This document shows, one piece after another, positions 11,514-24,900 of a stretch of DNA of 64,000 bases. Under the pieces are notes generated by a model. The model was not told where the DNA came from, did not search any database, and was given only the letters and a program-made list of their open reading frames with translations. This DNA comes from Bimastos eiseni (taxonomy: Eukaryota > Annelida > Clitellata > Crassiclitellata > Lumbricidae), in contig OY365809.1 in the NCBI GenBank assembly GCA_959347315.1, positions 7,683,023 through 7,747,022 on the forward strand, read 5' to 3'. Each line of letters begins with the position of its first letter. Position 1 is the stretch's first letter. A program made the position numbers and the translations under genes.

Positions 11514-14500
11514 GTCATTGGATAATATCTTTGATGTTGTATACAAGATTTAGTTTCACTCTGTGCTGAACCCCTTTTGCTCTATTTATTTTGCAATCTA
11601 AGTAGTTATATTTGTAAAAAATATTTCCCAACAAATATGGGTAATATACCACTTATGGTCTTCTATTGGATGATCGAGGGTGATGATTATATGTCATTAT
11701 GTTCACTAGCATTCTATTGTAACTACTTCTGTTATAGTTCCAAACCATGCAATGCATGTCGCTTTTAATATGCAAAAAGACTGCCTGCTTACTTACCTAA
11801 ATTTGAACTGTTCTTGTATCACAATTTGATAATGCCTTCTTAAGGCAATAATGGCAATTCAAAACCAAGTTAACATATCAAGTTGCCTAAGTTAGGTTTG
11901 TGCTTGCCAAGGCAGAAACCATTTTGCAATGTCATACAGTCTAATTTATTTCAACGTATAGTCTTCACCAATCCTCACATTTCCAATTATTTCCTATCTG
12001 TACTCGTCTTGTCTGCCTCTGGTTATTTCCTCGCACTTTACTGTCTCTTTATTTAGATCCTTTTTGTTATGTTGATAGAGGGTGTTTGTTCTGTTTGCTC
12101 TGTAGAGTTCTGATGAATATGCATCATCGTTGGTAGGAACCCCAACAAAAAGGATGCGAAAGGCTGTCTTGATCGATACTCGCGGCATGAATCCGATCCC
12201 ACCATCTACCCTAGCAGCAGCGAAAGAACAGCTGGATGATAGCCAGATATTGGACATGGCAACTCAAGACATTGCTAGTCTTCTTGGACTTAGGGTATGA
12301 TTTCGTGGGCTCTTTAACAAGAGAATCAAAATTTTTATTTTGCTTTTCATGTGAGCACATTTTAGACCTTTGTATATATGCCTTAAATAAATGAAAATAG
12401 CTAACTGTTAATAAATTTAATCATTGTTTATAAAGCGGCTGAGACTGTTTGAGTGACCGGTTATTACAGAGGCTCTCTTTTTGGGTTTGCCTAATTTGTA
12501 CACTCATAAGATTGAGCATCTCTCCACTTTATCGATAGAATTAGGGGTGTAAAAGTGTAATTATATTTTTGACGGTGCTCATTTTCTTTCAGTAAAAAAT
12601 CTACCTGGTATTTACCAGTTTTGATGCCTATTACATGAAATTGTCAACTTAATTTCTCAGTGCTATAAAAAGTATATTGATTGCTGTAAAGAGCATTTCA
12701 CTGGACTAACCAGTTACAAGATGATGGATTTTTCTGTATATAATATGTAGTTGAAAGTTAAATTATTTTGTCTGATCAGCCATAAACTTTACACATGATA
12801 TTAATTTTCACGGCAGCTCTGGTCATTGTTTGTGTCCGAACCTCGAACCCAATCTGTCTCACATGCCGCGGACGCTATGTGGCTTCTTATGTTTCTTCTC
12901 TAGTCATCAGAACCTTAGAAAAACTCTGATGGATGAAATGTTAAAATCATTTTAGGACGTGAACCTGATGCAGGGCAAATGTCAGCTGCTCTATGTTCAT
13001 GCTGGGTCAACACTGATAAAGCAGGGTGATCAAGTGAGCCGCATTTCCTCTCATTAAGATTTTGGACAATAAGATTGTCATCCTGCTAAGGATAATTAAA
13101 CATAAAATTTTAGACTTTTACAGTTTTTATTGATGTGATACTAACTACGATCCTTGGCATATCAAAATAGGTTATGGTAACTTAAAGTGTCTGAGTTCTG
13201 ACTGTTGAAGTGTCCTTTAGGGATTTCTCTTCAAGCGTTGCCACATAGAATTTACAATTTGCAGTTTAAACTGATTAGCATATTCCCAACACTCAATCAG
13301 TTTTCTTTTAGTTTTATAGTTGCCACGCTAACATTATTCATTTTGTGAGGTCTTTTTAATATCAAAGGGAGCCATAACTGATTCAGCAGGTGAAGAAATG
13401 ACTACCTTTAGGCAGTGCTCATCAGCTTCCAGTCTTAGTCCCAGAAGCATGCTTGTGAAGCGACCATGATTGAAACTGACAGAAAGGGCCCTTATATTGA
13501 AACCAAACATTGTGAGAAACGAAAGACCTTTTTCAGGTTTATGGCTCTTTAAACATAACTGTTATTAACAAGTAGATATATAACGAAGCATATGATATTT
13601 TAGTCTTTTCAAATTTATTTTATTTTATTTGAATTATTAATTGCATATACAGTAATAATGCAAGATGTAGCCTGCATCAATGCCTAAAAATGCATAGTTG
13701 GTCTTTCTTTCAGTTATGCTTTACCTAAGAAAATAATCTGCCAGTTTCGGACGTGGCTCGGATGGAATTCAATGTTAAAGAAGTAAAATGCAAATCATTA
13801 ATTGTCAGCTGAGTTAGTTTTGGATGACTTGCTCCTCAAATAGAATTAATGTTGCTTTGTGCTGGTGTTTGTTGCAGGAGAGTAACCTATACTTTGTGGT
13901 GACTGGTCTACTTGAGGTCCAGCAGCAGATGGTTGGAAAGGAATCCGAACAGGTAACGTACCATACCATACATCATCCATGTCAGGTAGTTGAAAAGGTA
14001 AAGCTGCGAATTTCAGGTTGGTGATTTACCATGTCTAATGGTAGTGCATTGTAGTATCATTTTTAAAAGATTGTATGATACCTTGCCATCCTAAACAAAG
14101 ATGTGGGCAGGCAGGTGGGTTGGCAAAGTACTTACAGGATATGCAATTATCTATAATTGCCGGCATGCTAAAGAGATGTGTGTGTAATGTAACAATTATT
14201 ACATTTTCTCCTCATTCTCATCATTGTGACAAGTATTGTCTGAATATTATTTTTATCATTAGTGTTTGCATCACAGTCTTCTTGCCACAGACTATAAGAA
14301 AATGGGCGAAAGTGTCTGTAGACATGTGGTCTGCTTGAATAACGCTTTGTAAACACCTACCACTTCCACTGAGAACAGACACTACAAGTACAATATAAGC
14401 AGCTAGCTACCTATAGTGCTATATAAATTATCATGATTGCATTGCATGTAATTGTTTGTTTTGTTATTATTATGTGTATCATAATGACTATGTTTATGAC

Positions 14501-17500
14501 TATGTTTATGACTATGTTTATGACTATGTTTATGAAAATGTGAGGCTGTGTGAGTTGAAAGCCATAGTTACTGCATGTGTATCAAAACTGCACAAGTTTG
14601 AAATGTGATTTGTTGATTGTACTTGAACTGATTGGTTATCCTTTGCCAGCGTACGATGTACCGGGTGTGTCCAGGTGAACTGGTTGGCACGTTGGCCGTG
14701 TTGACCGGAGAACCGTCGTTCTTTACGATCCGCGTCATGACAGACGCGAGGCTCATCTTCATCGCAAAAAACGACTTCTATATGTAATTCAACATCTTTC
14801 AACCGTCATTAGTTATTCCAATGGGTCGATCAGTATGTATTAAGTAACGAGTCTTTGATATACACTCCAATAGGACAGTGAGTAAGGTTTGTTTCTATTG
14901 AATCATTGTCAGGAATGGTTATCGTCTGGAGAAGCCTAGTTTGAATCTAATCTTTGAGAGAAAAAGATAGCCATTTGTGGCTATGTTATCTTTTGCTATG
15001 TTACTTTGGCTATGGTTATGTGCTATGGCTATGTTACATTTTGCTATGTTATGTTTTGTTATGTTACTATGGCTATGTTATCTTTTACATACAATAGTAA
15101 CTGTTTTCAAACTAATCTTGCTTAGCACTTTCACATCAAACTGCACTGGTTACCAGTCACTTTTAATGCATTGACTTCATTAAAATGTAAACCTAACCAG
15201 TTAAGAAAGGTTGAGGTTGCAGACATGTTTTCTAGTCTGTGCTGGATTAAGATAGTTATGTACTCGTGATTAGAATAAATTGTATCAATTGGTCAACAGT
15301 CACAATTGTTGGATATATGAAACTGTAAGTAATGTATTTTTGTAGAAATGCATTTGTCTGGCAATTTGATTTGTGTCTTGCCTTTAGGAACCTTGTATAT
15401 TTGCTCTGTTTTTGTCTATATTTGTGTGTAAGTGGCCATTTATATAGTGCATGTCAGAAAATCATTTGATAATTGTTAGGATTATGAAGGAGCAGCCGAA
15501 GGTTGTGCTCAACGTTGGACACACAGTTGTACAGCGCATGTCCGGATTTGTACGACAGATTGATTTCGCGCTTGATTGGATGCTCATTGAGGCAGGACGT
15601 GCTCTCTACAGGTAAGATGTTATAGCTCTCTACAGGTAAGATGTTATAACTCTCTACAGGTAAGATGTATTTAAGGATGCTGATTAAGGTGGATCATGCA
15701 TAAGTTGATTCACAGTGATTGCTCTCGCCATGGGTGAAATTTCTGGACGAAGTGCAGAGTTAGAATTGTCTCATTAACAATAACCAAATTCAAGAGATTC
15801 GGTGAAAACAGTCTGCAGAGATGCATTGTACCGAGATGATAAAATGCTGTCTTCAGTTTATATGTCATGGATTACCTTATAACAAGGCTGTGTTATACCA
15901 ATGTCACTTTTTATTTTGGATTTTTGCAAAGCATTTGTTACAGGGAATATAAGGTTTAGAACACTATAGATCCATTGGAAAATGGATCATCTTTCATTTG
16001 TTGTGCTTGTGTCCTTTTGTGTCGTAGGGCCTGTGTAATTCTCTGATTATCATTTATTTATTTGTGTTGTGACTGATTTTCTCCCAGTTTTTCTACTCCA
16101 AATCTCTGCTTCTTTTTCAGACAGGGGGAACGGTCTGACTGTGTCTATATCATCCTCAACGGGCGACTCAGGTCTGTTGTTCAGCTGCCTTCGGGCAAGA
16201 AGGAGCTCGTGGGGGAGTACGGTCGCGGAGAATTAGTCGGCTTAGTTGAAGTCCTCACACAGACGGATCGCTCGACTACGATGATGGCCGTTAGGTTTGT
16301 TTGCATGCATTAGGCTTATTGTATTATATTTACAAATTTATATAGCTCCTGTTTTAGCACAGGTGGTCTTTAGTGCCAAATGCCCCATGTAAAAGATTGT
16401 TTTACGAGTATGGGCAGAGACAGAAATATCATCAGTTAAGATCATAGAGCAAGTCATAGAGGTAATATCATTTCAAGGCAAAGGGCCAACAGACTTATAG
16501 ATAGGATATTGGGCAGAAGCAGTCTAGAGGTCATGTCGGTCCAGAGAAGGTAGATGGCTATGGATAAGGTGAAACTTAAATTAGTTGTTCTTTATGGATT
16601 TGAGTAGTTTGTGTGGAATACTGTTCGCTACTGTAATTTAAGTGCCATGACAAGGACATCAATGGCACAGTCTACGGCCTTTCCAGCACCATTAAAATGA
16701 CATGAAACCTCGATGACCCCTTGGAAGTTTATCCTATCCCTGTGAAACAAATATAGCTATACTGCATTGTTCTCGGGTAATGGTGTATAGCAGACGTTTT
16801 CAGCTTACTAGTTTAAAACATTTCTCTGACTACCATAGACAAAAACGTTATAACTATCAGTTATTTGTTTTGGCAAGGGTGCTTTACAGGTTTGTTAATA
16901 CAATACTCTATCTGAAATTTTCAGCATGAGTGATAAATTGAATTGGCAGAATAATGCTGAGTTTAGTAGGTCATCTTTCTTTGTTTGTCTCTCTGTATAT
17001 GCCTTTCCTTTTGAACTGTTATTTGACAGAGATACTGAGTTGGCGCAGATTCCAGATGAACTTCTCAACCTCATCAAACGCAAATATCCGCAGATCGTCA
17101 CTCGCCTCATTCATCTGCTCGGTCAACGAATTCTTGGCTCTCTTGGCAACCGAGCAAATGCCTATGCGGTTCTCTCTGGTGAGAGCTGATTTGCATTCAA
17201 GTAATTTATTGTGTTCAGAGGAAAGGCAGACCTGTTTGCTATTTATCCGTGATGCCACTCACTATTTGACTCTGACTGGTCAACGGACGTTGTGATGGAA
17301 ATGCTACTCAGCAGTTCTGCTGTAACTGGTGCATGCATGTAATTGATCTTCCATGTTATGACCCTCTCCTCTTGGAATACATTATAATAAATGACCTTCC
17401 ATGTTATGACCCTCTCCTCTTGGAATACATTATAATAATTGACCTTCCATGTTATGACCCTCTCCTCTTGGAATACATTATAATAATTGACCTTGGGTTT

Positions 17501-18926
17501 GTTCTCGATCTTGTCCTCTCTCTATCAGATCACATCAATGGTATCTCTTGCTCATGTGTCTACTATTTATTCCAACTCCTCTATCTCATCCACCAATCAC
17601 TTCCTCTGCTCAATATCTTTGGTCCATACTCTAATCTGCGTTATAATCAATTATGGCAATGCGATCTACATTAGTCCTCTCCTATATTATGCATCTTCAA
17701 TGCTGCCACCGGCTTCATGTCTTATCTTTTATCCGAGACTCCCTGGCTTCGCTGGCTCCCCATTTGCCAGTGCATCCAATTTAAGGTTTACTCCCTCATT
17801 CGAAATAGTCTTGCTACTCTGCTCCACACTACCTCTGGGTCTACTGTATCCCAGTATCTAGTCATTTCTCTCTACAGTCTTGAGCTCGGGGCAACCGGGT
17901 TGTCCCACGGATATGTACCTCTATGACTCAGTCTATCCAGCTGTTATCGGCTGCCTCAGTCCCTTAGAAACGATTTTTCTTCTGTCTCCTTTGAGTTCTG
18001 CTAGTGCCCAAAAACCTTTTCTTTGTCAGTGAAGTCACTGTCATAATATATTATAATTAAATTTGAGGCAATATTCCGGGCCTTGTTATATCAGAAGTTG
18101 AGTTTAAATGATTTTTTTTAGGTTGATCTGGTGTTTCTTTGGTAAAGAACAGAGCTACGTTATTTGCCAAAGGTTGTTGCGTTGTGTAATATGGTGTTAC
18201 TTTGTTGTAGAGCATCCAAACGTTGAGCCGAGACCAACCGTAGCAAACCTGGCTACAGTTGCTGTGCTTCCTGTCTCAGACAAAGTCCCTCTCTCAAATT
18301 TTACCATCGAATTGCAGCATGCGTTGAATGGAATTGGTAAGTGAAGCTGAAACACAATTGTCTGCTGAGATTTGAACCCATTACCTAATGATCGGAAATT
18401 ACAAGCTAACTGCAAAACTGTCATTCACCCCTACTGATTAGCTAGTCAGTTGTAGTTGTTAGTTAATGATTGTTTATTCTGTGATTAGCAATTACTTCAG
18501 TAGTAGTGGCTAGTTGATGATTGATAAATCATGTGCTAAAATGATTAGTAATCATAAGTTGAATTATTAACATACCGATTTTGGGGTCAATGATTGACTG
18601 AAGGTAAAAATGCTACTGAACCATAATTGACTCTTGGAGTGTAAGTAACTGGTGCATCGTGAGTTGACCAATTGGCTTGTCATAATATGACAATACTACT
18701 AGACAAAAGTAATAATCACTGAATAACTTGACCCATGCTATTTGCCATATTAGGGCAAATAGCATGGATTAAGTTATTCAGTGATTATTACTCTTACATT
18801 TTCTCTTTACTATTATTTACTATTATAATCTGTAATTGTCATCTTGCAATCATACAGTGCTACTTCAAAGAAAAATGGGCAAGAAGCTTATGTTGCAAGT
18901 TGATAGACATGACATGTATGTATATA

Positions 18927-18967
<41 letters not shown>

Positions 18968-21900
18968 TTATATGGCATGTTTTCAGGAAGTAATAATATC
19001 TCTCAAATAAGTTTGTTTGTCAAACAGTGAGGAAATTCTGCAATAAAAAGACAATGGTGGTCTGTTTGTTTAATCATTGTCATTTAACTGTTTCTGTGTT
19101 CAGGTCCAACGCTTCGGCTCAACAGTGAAATTGTTCAGAATAAACTGGGAAATGCAGCTTTTGACAGGTTTTTATTTCTCAGTATCTTTTAAGTGATCTA
19201 AAGCTTAACTGAGCTAACCAGTTAATGTTACAAGTGATGCATCATTCTGTATGCATTTCCGTTTGATCGTTGTTATTGTATCGGTATCCACTTCATCAGA
19301 GAGTGCATTATCACATTGACATTCATCAATTCGTGTAATGTTGGTAATGTAATGTTGGTATTGTAATGTTTGTATTGTAATGTTGATTAGTTGTTTCGTC
19401 AGTTAGTTTGTTTTTGTGCACTTGAGAGAATGTGATTATGACCAACGGTTGTACTTTGATGGGTATTGACACGCATAATTTCCGAGAATTTTCTTTTTTC
19501 ATTGCTTTGCTAATTATTAAAAAACCAGGCCTGGTCTTCCTTAAACTACACTGAAGGATCGTAGTTACGTTTGTCTGTAGGTTCATGAGCTGCATCAAAG
19601 AAGAATAGTTATGTTTGGCTCTAGGCTGAGGACTCTTTGCATGTGGATAATCTTACTTCTTCTTATGGTTGTATTGTTGTTTCAGTCGTATTATGTCGCT
19701 GAATAGCTTGCTGTTAAATGGCTCAGTACGTTGTGCATAAGCTAAATAAATAAATCGTATTATTAGAGATATTTTAAATTTGTTATGCTGATGTTTGCAG
19801 CATCAACGAGTATCGTCTGTCGAGTTGGTTGGGGCAGCAGGAGGATGTGCATCGTATGGTGCTGTACCAGTGCGACATACGCATGACACCGTGGACACAG
19901 CGATGCATACGTCAGGCTGACTGTGTCCTCATCCTCGCTCTGGCCAATCAAGACCCTGCAGTCGGTCAGGTCAGAAGTTATTAAATCAGTGGGTTATGGG
20001 ATGGTGTTTGTGGTAATGATACTTTTAGGTAGTAAATCTTATCGTTCTAACTGTTAACCCGTGAAGAATCACGGGTCGGAAAATATAATAGCTCACGATT
20101 CAACCCGTTTCCTCCCTTTGCACAGAAAGGCTACAACTTGCGCCCCAAAGGCAACGAAATTCAGCGGCCATTGCACTATCTACCTGTGAAACGCTCTCTG
20201 AACAATGTTGTTTACACCCGTATATTATTAACAGCGATTCAACTGATTCAAAATTGAGTTTCATCCAATAAGTATGCATTTCATGTTAATAACTGCAAAT
20301 ATACTTACATTAAACGATGTATTTAATTTTAATAACTGCAGATATAGTAACACAGGCATGAATAAAACATTTTTTAAACATGAATCGAAATACTCAGACA
20401 GGTATTGCGCGCTGTCCAATCACGCGCCTTGAATCAGACTGACAGACGTAGACACGTGATTTAAGTAATTATATGGATAGATTTGGACATTTGTAAAGCG
20501 TCTCTTGGAGCCGAGGCCATTCAGAGGCGGTCTCAGTGTGACAGGCCCGTGATAAGGAAGACCTTTAAGGAAAGAGGAGATGCAGGTGAGATTCCCATCT
20601 AGTCTGGGCTGCAGGGAAGGTCATTCCATTGTTAGTGACCAATTGCAGCAAAAGCCCATTGCTCGGACAAAGACGTTTGCAACCGAGGTACAAGAAGAGT
20701 GAAGAGCGCAAGAAGAATGAGCAGAGGGTGACTTACACATCAAGTCACAGATGGAGATATAGATTAGATATAGTGTCACAGTGAAATGACCTCCCTCACT
20801 GTTTGGCAAATAACAGCTGTAATCGTCAGATCCTTCTTTGCTTTAACTAATTATCCAGACATTTAGAAAGTGCCTCTCATTGAACCTGTTGAATTTTTCA
20901 GCTGGAAAAACAATTGGATAATATGGCTGTCAGAGCACAAAAGGAGTTGATCCTTCTCCATCGTCAGGAAGGACCGAACCTCAAGAACACCGTGGAGTGG
21001 CTCAACCTTCGAGAATGGTGCTCCTCTCACCACCACATCCGATGTCATAAGAGAGTCTTCAGCCGCAAGCCACAGCCAAAGATTGTAAGCTGTGGCTTAT
21101 ACGTTGCTTCAATATTATTATTATTATTATTATTAATAACAACAGGGGTTTGTTTGTGCTTCAGGCATTTCCTATGCAAACCTAATCTGTATGGGAAGTA
21201 ATTATTTTTAATTGGTTACTGATAGCAGTTGCTCTTTTGAAAGGTCTGTTTGTGTTATTTGAATGTACCGTTAATTCTGTCTTGTCCATGGTGACAATTT
21301 TTTGTGCAGTTAGTATCTGTTAGCGAATTACTTTTGTGTTTGGATTCAGTTTGTATTTAGTTGCATCAGGTTCAAGTAACAATTGATTTCCGTTATTTGT
21401 GATCTCTAATTAGATGATTGCCGCATTGTTGAAAGATTGTTATCAGTTGAACTTAAGTGAAGTAGTTTGCAAACTCAACAATTGTACCTCTGATGACTGG
21501 AGTTAGTTCTGAGACTATCAATTTTCAGTGTGTGTGAGGAAAAGGTGCTATAGAAATACCCGATATATGTAGTCTAGATCCATACAGTGAAATGTGCTCT
21601 TATGTTGCCTTGCATTGTAATGTAATAACTGCTTATGAGCTATGTATAGACTAGACTTAGTTCCTCCCGTTCCTCTTGGAACATTGGTCAACAAGAGCTC
21701 TCCATCCCGTAGGATCCTTAGCTACTGTTAAGCTGGGAAAGAAAGTGCTTAGAGTTACCATGCTTGGCATTTTGATAAGCGATGGTGAGATGAGAATGAT
21801 GTTATTTTGTTTGTTAGATGGAAACGTATCAGAGGTTGTTGGAGAGCGAACCAGATCGTATGTCAGATTTCTCACGACTTGCTAGGTTCCTCACTGGCAC

Positions 21901-24900
21901 TGCAGTTGGCCTTGTGTTGGGTGGAGGTGGTGCCAGGTATGGTCATTGCCTTACTTGTGTAGGTGTGTGTGTGTGTTGTGTTGGCATATGTGGGTGTGTA
22001 GGTATGGTGGTGGTAGGTGTGTGGGTGTGTACATTTGCCAGTATCAGATATGGTAAGTTGTGATTAATATTGATTGATTTTGTTTGACATGAATCTTAGA
22101 TGCAGCTATTGCCAGCCACCATCTTACAACCAGACTATGAACTCTCATGGGTGTTCACTGTTTCTAGAACATTCTATGTTTACCAAAAGCAGTGTCTTCA
22201 CAATTTGGCTTTATTCCATAGACTTATTATCATTATCCGACCACTTTGTCCGATTATCTTTCTCTGGTTAAGCCTGAGACTTTTAATATTTTTGATGACA
22301 AGGTTTTTTGGGTACTCTACCTAGATTTTTAGCTATGTCATTGTATCTTTCTTTTCATTCGTTTATGTCATTTCATTCTCTGCTTAAGATTTTGCTGAAC
22401 TACAGATTGGTTAACCAGTGTACACTACCTCTCTGTCTTAGCATGGGTGTCCGACATTTTCTTCGTTAACAGTTGTTCGTAAAACAATTCTACTCAAAAC
22501 GCAATTCTTCATAAAACAGTTAGGGTTAGGGCTAGGGGTTAGGATTAGGGTTAGGTTTAGTGTACTAATTACTGATTGGCCAAGACTACTTGGCCACTGA
22601 TCACTGATTGGCCAAGGCTACTGATCACTGATTGGCCAAGGCTACTGATCACTGATTGGCCAAGGCTACTGCTGGTACGTGACTGGGACCGGGTGAGGTT
22701 TGAAACTGAGAAACTATGGCTGTGGTATTTTAAACACTCGTGAATTTTATCTTTTGGTTGGTTTACAGGGGTTGCGCGCATGTGGGTATCATTCGAGCAT
22801 TGAATGAAGCTGGAATTCCGATTGACATAATTGGTGGAACAAGTATCGGTTCATTCATGGGAGCATTGTGGGCTGAGGAGACGAACTTAACACGTTTTAT
22901 GCAGAGGGCTAGAGAGTGGTGCAAGGTAAGTGTGCTTGCAGGCTGCCAAGCTAAATTGCTAATGAATATGATAAATGCTGCTTGCTATACAGCATTCTCT
23001 TGAAGGACGATGATCGGCCATAGTATGCTACTTAGCATTTGGCGCATAACTTATAACCTATGCTGCGTAGTGTTCTGCTCAAAGCTGTGCCATTTGCTGG
23101 CACTAAACAGCTTTTTCTGAAAATTTGAGTTTCAGAGTATAATATTCAAATGCTTAATATATATTCTGCATGAGAAACAGAGACATTTGAGACATAGACA
23201 TGAATGCACTTCAGCAAGCTGTTTATGGGATGGCGGCAGGTGGAGGTTGTCAAGGTTTACCAATTCCTAACTTCCTAGGTGGTTGAAGTCAAGGTACTCC
23301 GTGTTTCGGGTGTTTGGAGAAACGCTTCAGTTGCTAATGAGTTAGTCGTTTGCTTTTTGCAGGACATGAACTGCTTATGGAAGAAGTTGTTTGACTTGAC
23401 TTACCCAAGCACTGCGATGTTTTCAGGTAAGATCTTAGAGGATCTCTACAGCGACTGGGGATCATCCATAAATAACGTCCACAAGGAGGGGATGCGGGAG
23501 GGGTCACAAAAATATACACTGATGCGGACATAGGGGACTATGCTTGATTTTAGACAACAGCATCATATGTGATGTACATGCAATTATTTTTAATGCAGCC
23601 TGTGCTTCAATCTTTTCACGACGTGTATTAATTGCAGTCATTTTTGGTACACACTCATCGTTAATGGGTTAAATACCAGTTTCAATCAGACATGTGATTT
23701 ACACTGTATTACAATGATTTAGTGTAATTATCAAAGTATCTATCTCACTCTGTGACAGAAAAACTGGGAAGTCTAACCTATATGCTGTGCTGGAGTGTAC
23801 TCCAGGGCAGTTCTGTCTGTAAAAATGGTTGGGGTTATAATGCCAATATTTGTGTGACCTAATAAGGTGGAGGAGGGGTCTAAGGTAGGCCATTTGTTCA
23901 GACATCGTTTGTGAATGACCTCTGTATAAATTAGAGTGAGGAATAACACATGGCTCGACTGTGTTTGATTATTAATTGTGAACATGAGCTGTTGATTGAC
24001 TATTGGTAATCCATTCGCTACAATTGAGAAACTTAAGCAAACCAATTCATAGGTCCAAACTAACCAAAGTGAAGCTCAACAGACATTAACATTTGCCAGT
24101 ATGTGATATATAAATATTAATGGTCACCTTGGCTTGCCTCTTTAATCTGTACTATCATATCAGCAGACTTGAAATGAGTAAATTGGATATCATATGCGGC
24201 ACAATTTCGGTAGGATAGGTTTGTTGGATGGAGATTAACTTAAAGGACGAATATTTAATGTTGCTGATAATTAATTTCTATTTTTGATACCTAAGGTGCC
24301 TCCTTTAACAGAACGATCGAAACTGTATTCCATGATCGTCAGATCGAAGATCTGTGGATTCCTTATTTCTGCATTACAACTGACCTGACTGCCTCGAAAA
24401 TGCGAGTTCATACTCATGGTTAGTAGTTAACTTTTCCAAAAAGGCCTTTGACCCAGTTCTCCCCAACACGTGCCCAAGGATTGATTTTAGATGGCCCACC
24501 TGCTCTCGTTAAATTGTTGCAATTTGTGTAAAAAAATGAAGTAAAAGGCTGAGTCACTGACCCACACATAGCTATTCATTTGTAACTTGGCTTATCATTT
24601 TCAAATGTGAACACATTTAGTTTTCAATACATGTTAGTAGTTGCATTTGAGTTTACTGTGTGTTAGCATGTAATGTGTTTGTATTTAACAAATATAAGAA
24701 CCTGTAAATGGCTTTCATGTATGTTACATGGATAACATGCCTCTGTCAATTATAGTCATGCAAAGTTATGGTCATCAAAGATTTTAGATGTCTGTGAGAA
24801 TTTTGCAAGCTCCATTTGTTACATGATACTTTATAAGTTAACACTAATGATGACTGATTGTTTTTATAGGTAACCTCTGGAGGTATGTTCGTGCAAGCAT

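Noticed and set aside
17333..17674. Open frame with three copies of a [20 protein letters not shown] unit
   Set aside because: The repeat is a 48-bp tandem array within an NTE intron, next to a dead LINE; the frame has no homologue or splice support.
20057..20076. Stem-loop ACCCGTGA-AGAA-TCACGGGT
   Set aside because: Only 8 bp with no poly-T or gene context; too short to call a regulatory element in an animal intron.
22518..22672. Possible CRISPR-like array
   Set aside because: Units are directly adjacent without unique spacers, in a eukaryotic intron; it is a minisatellite.
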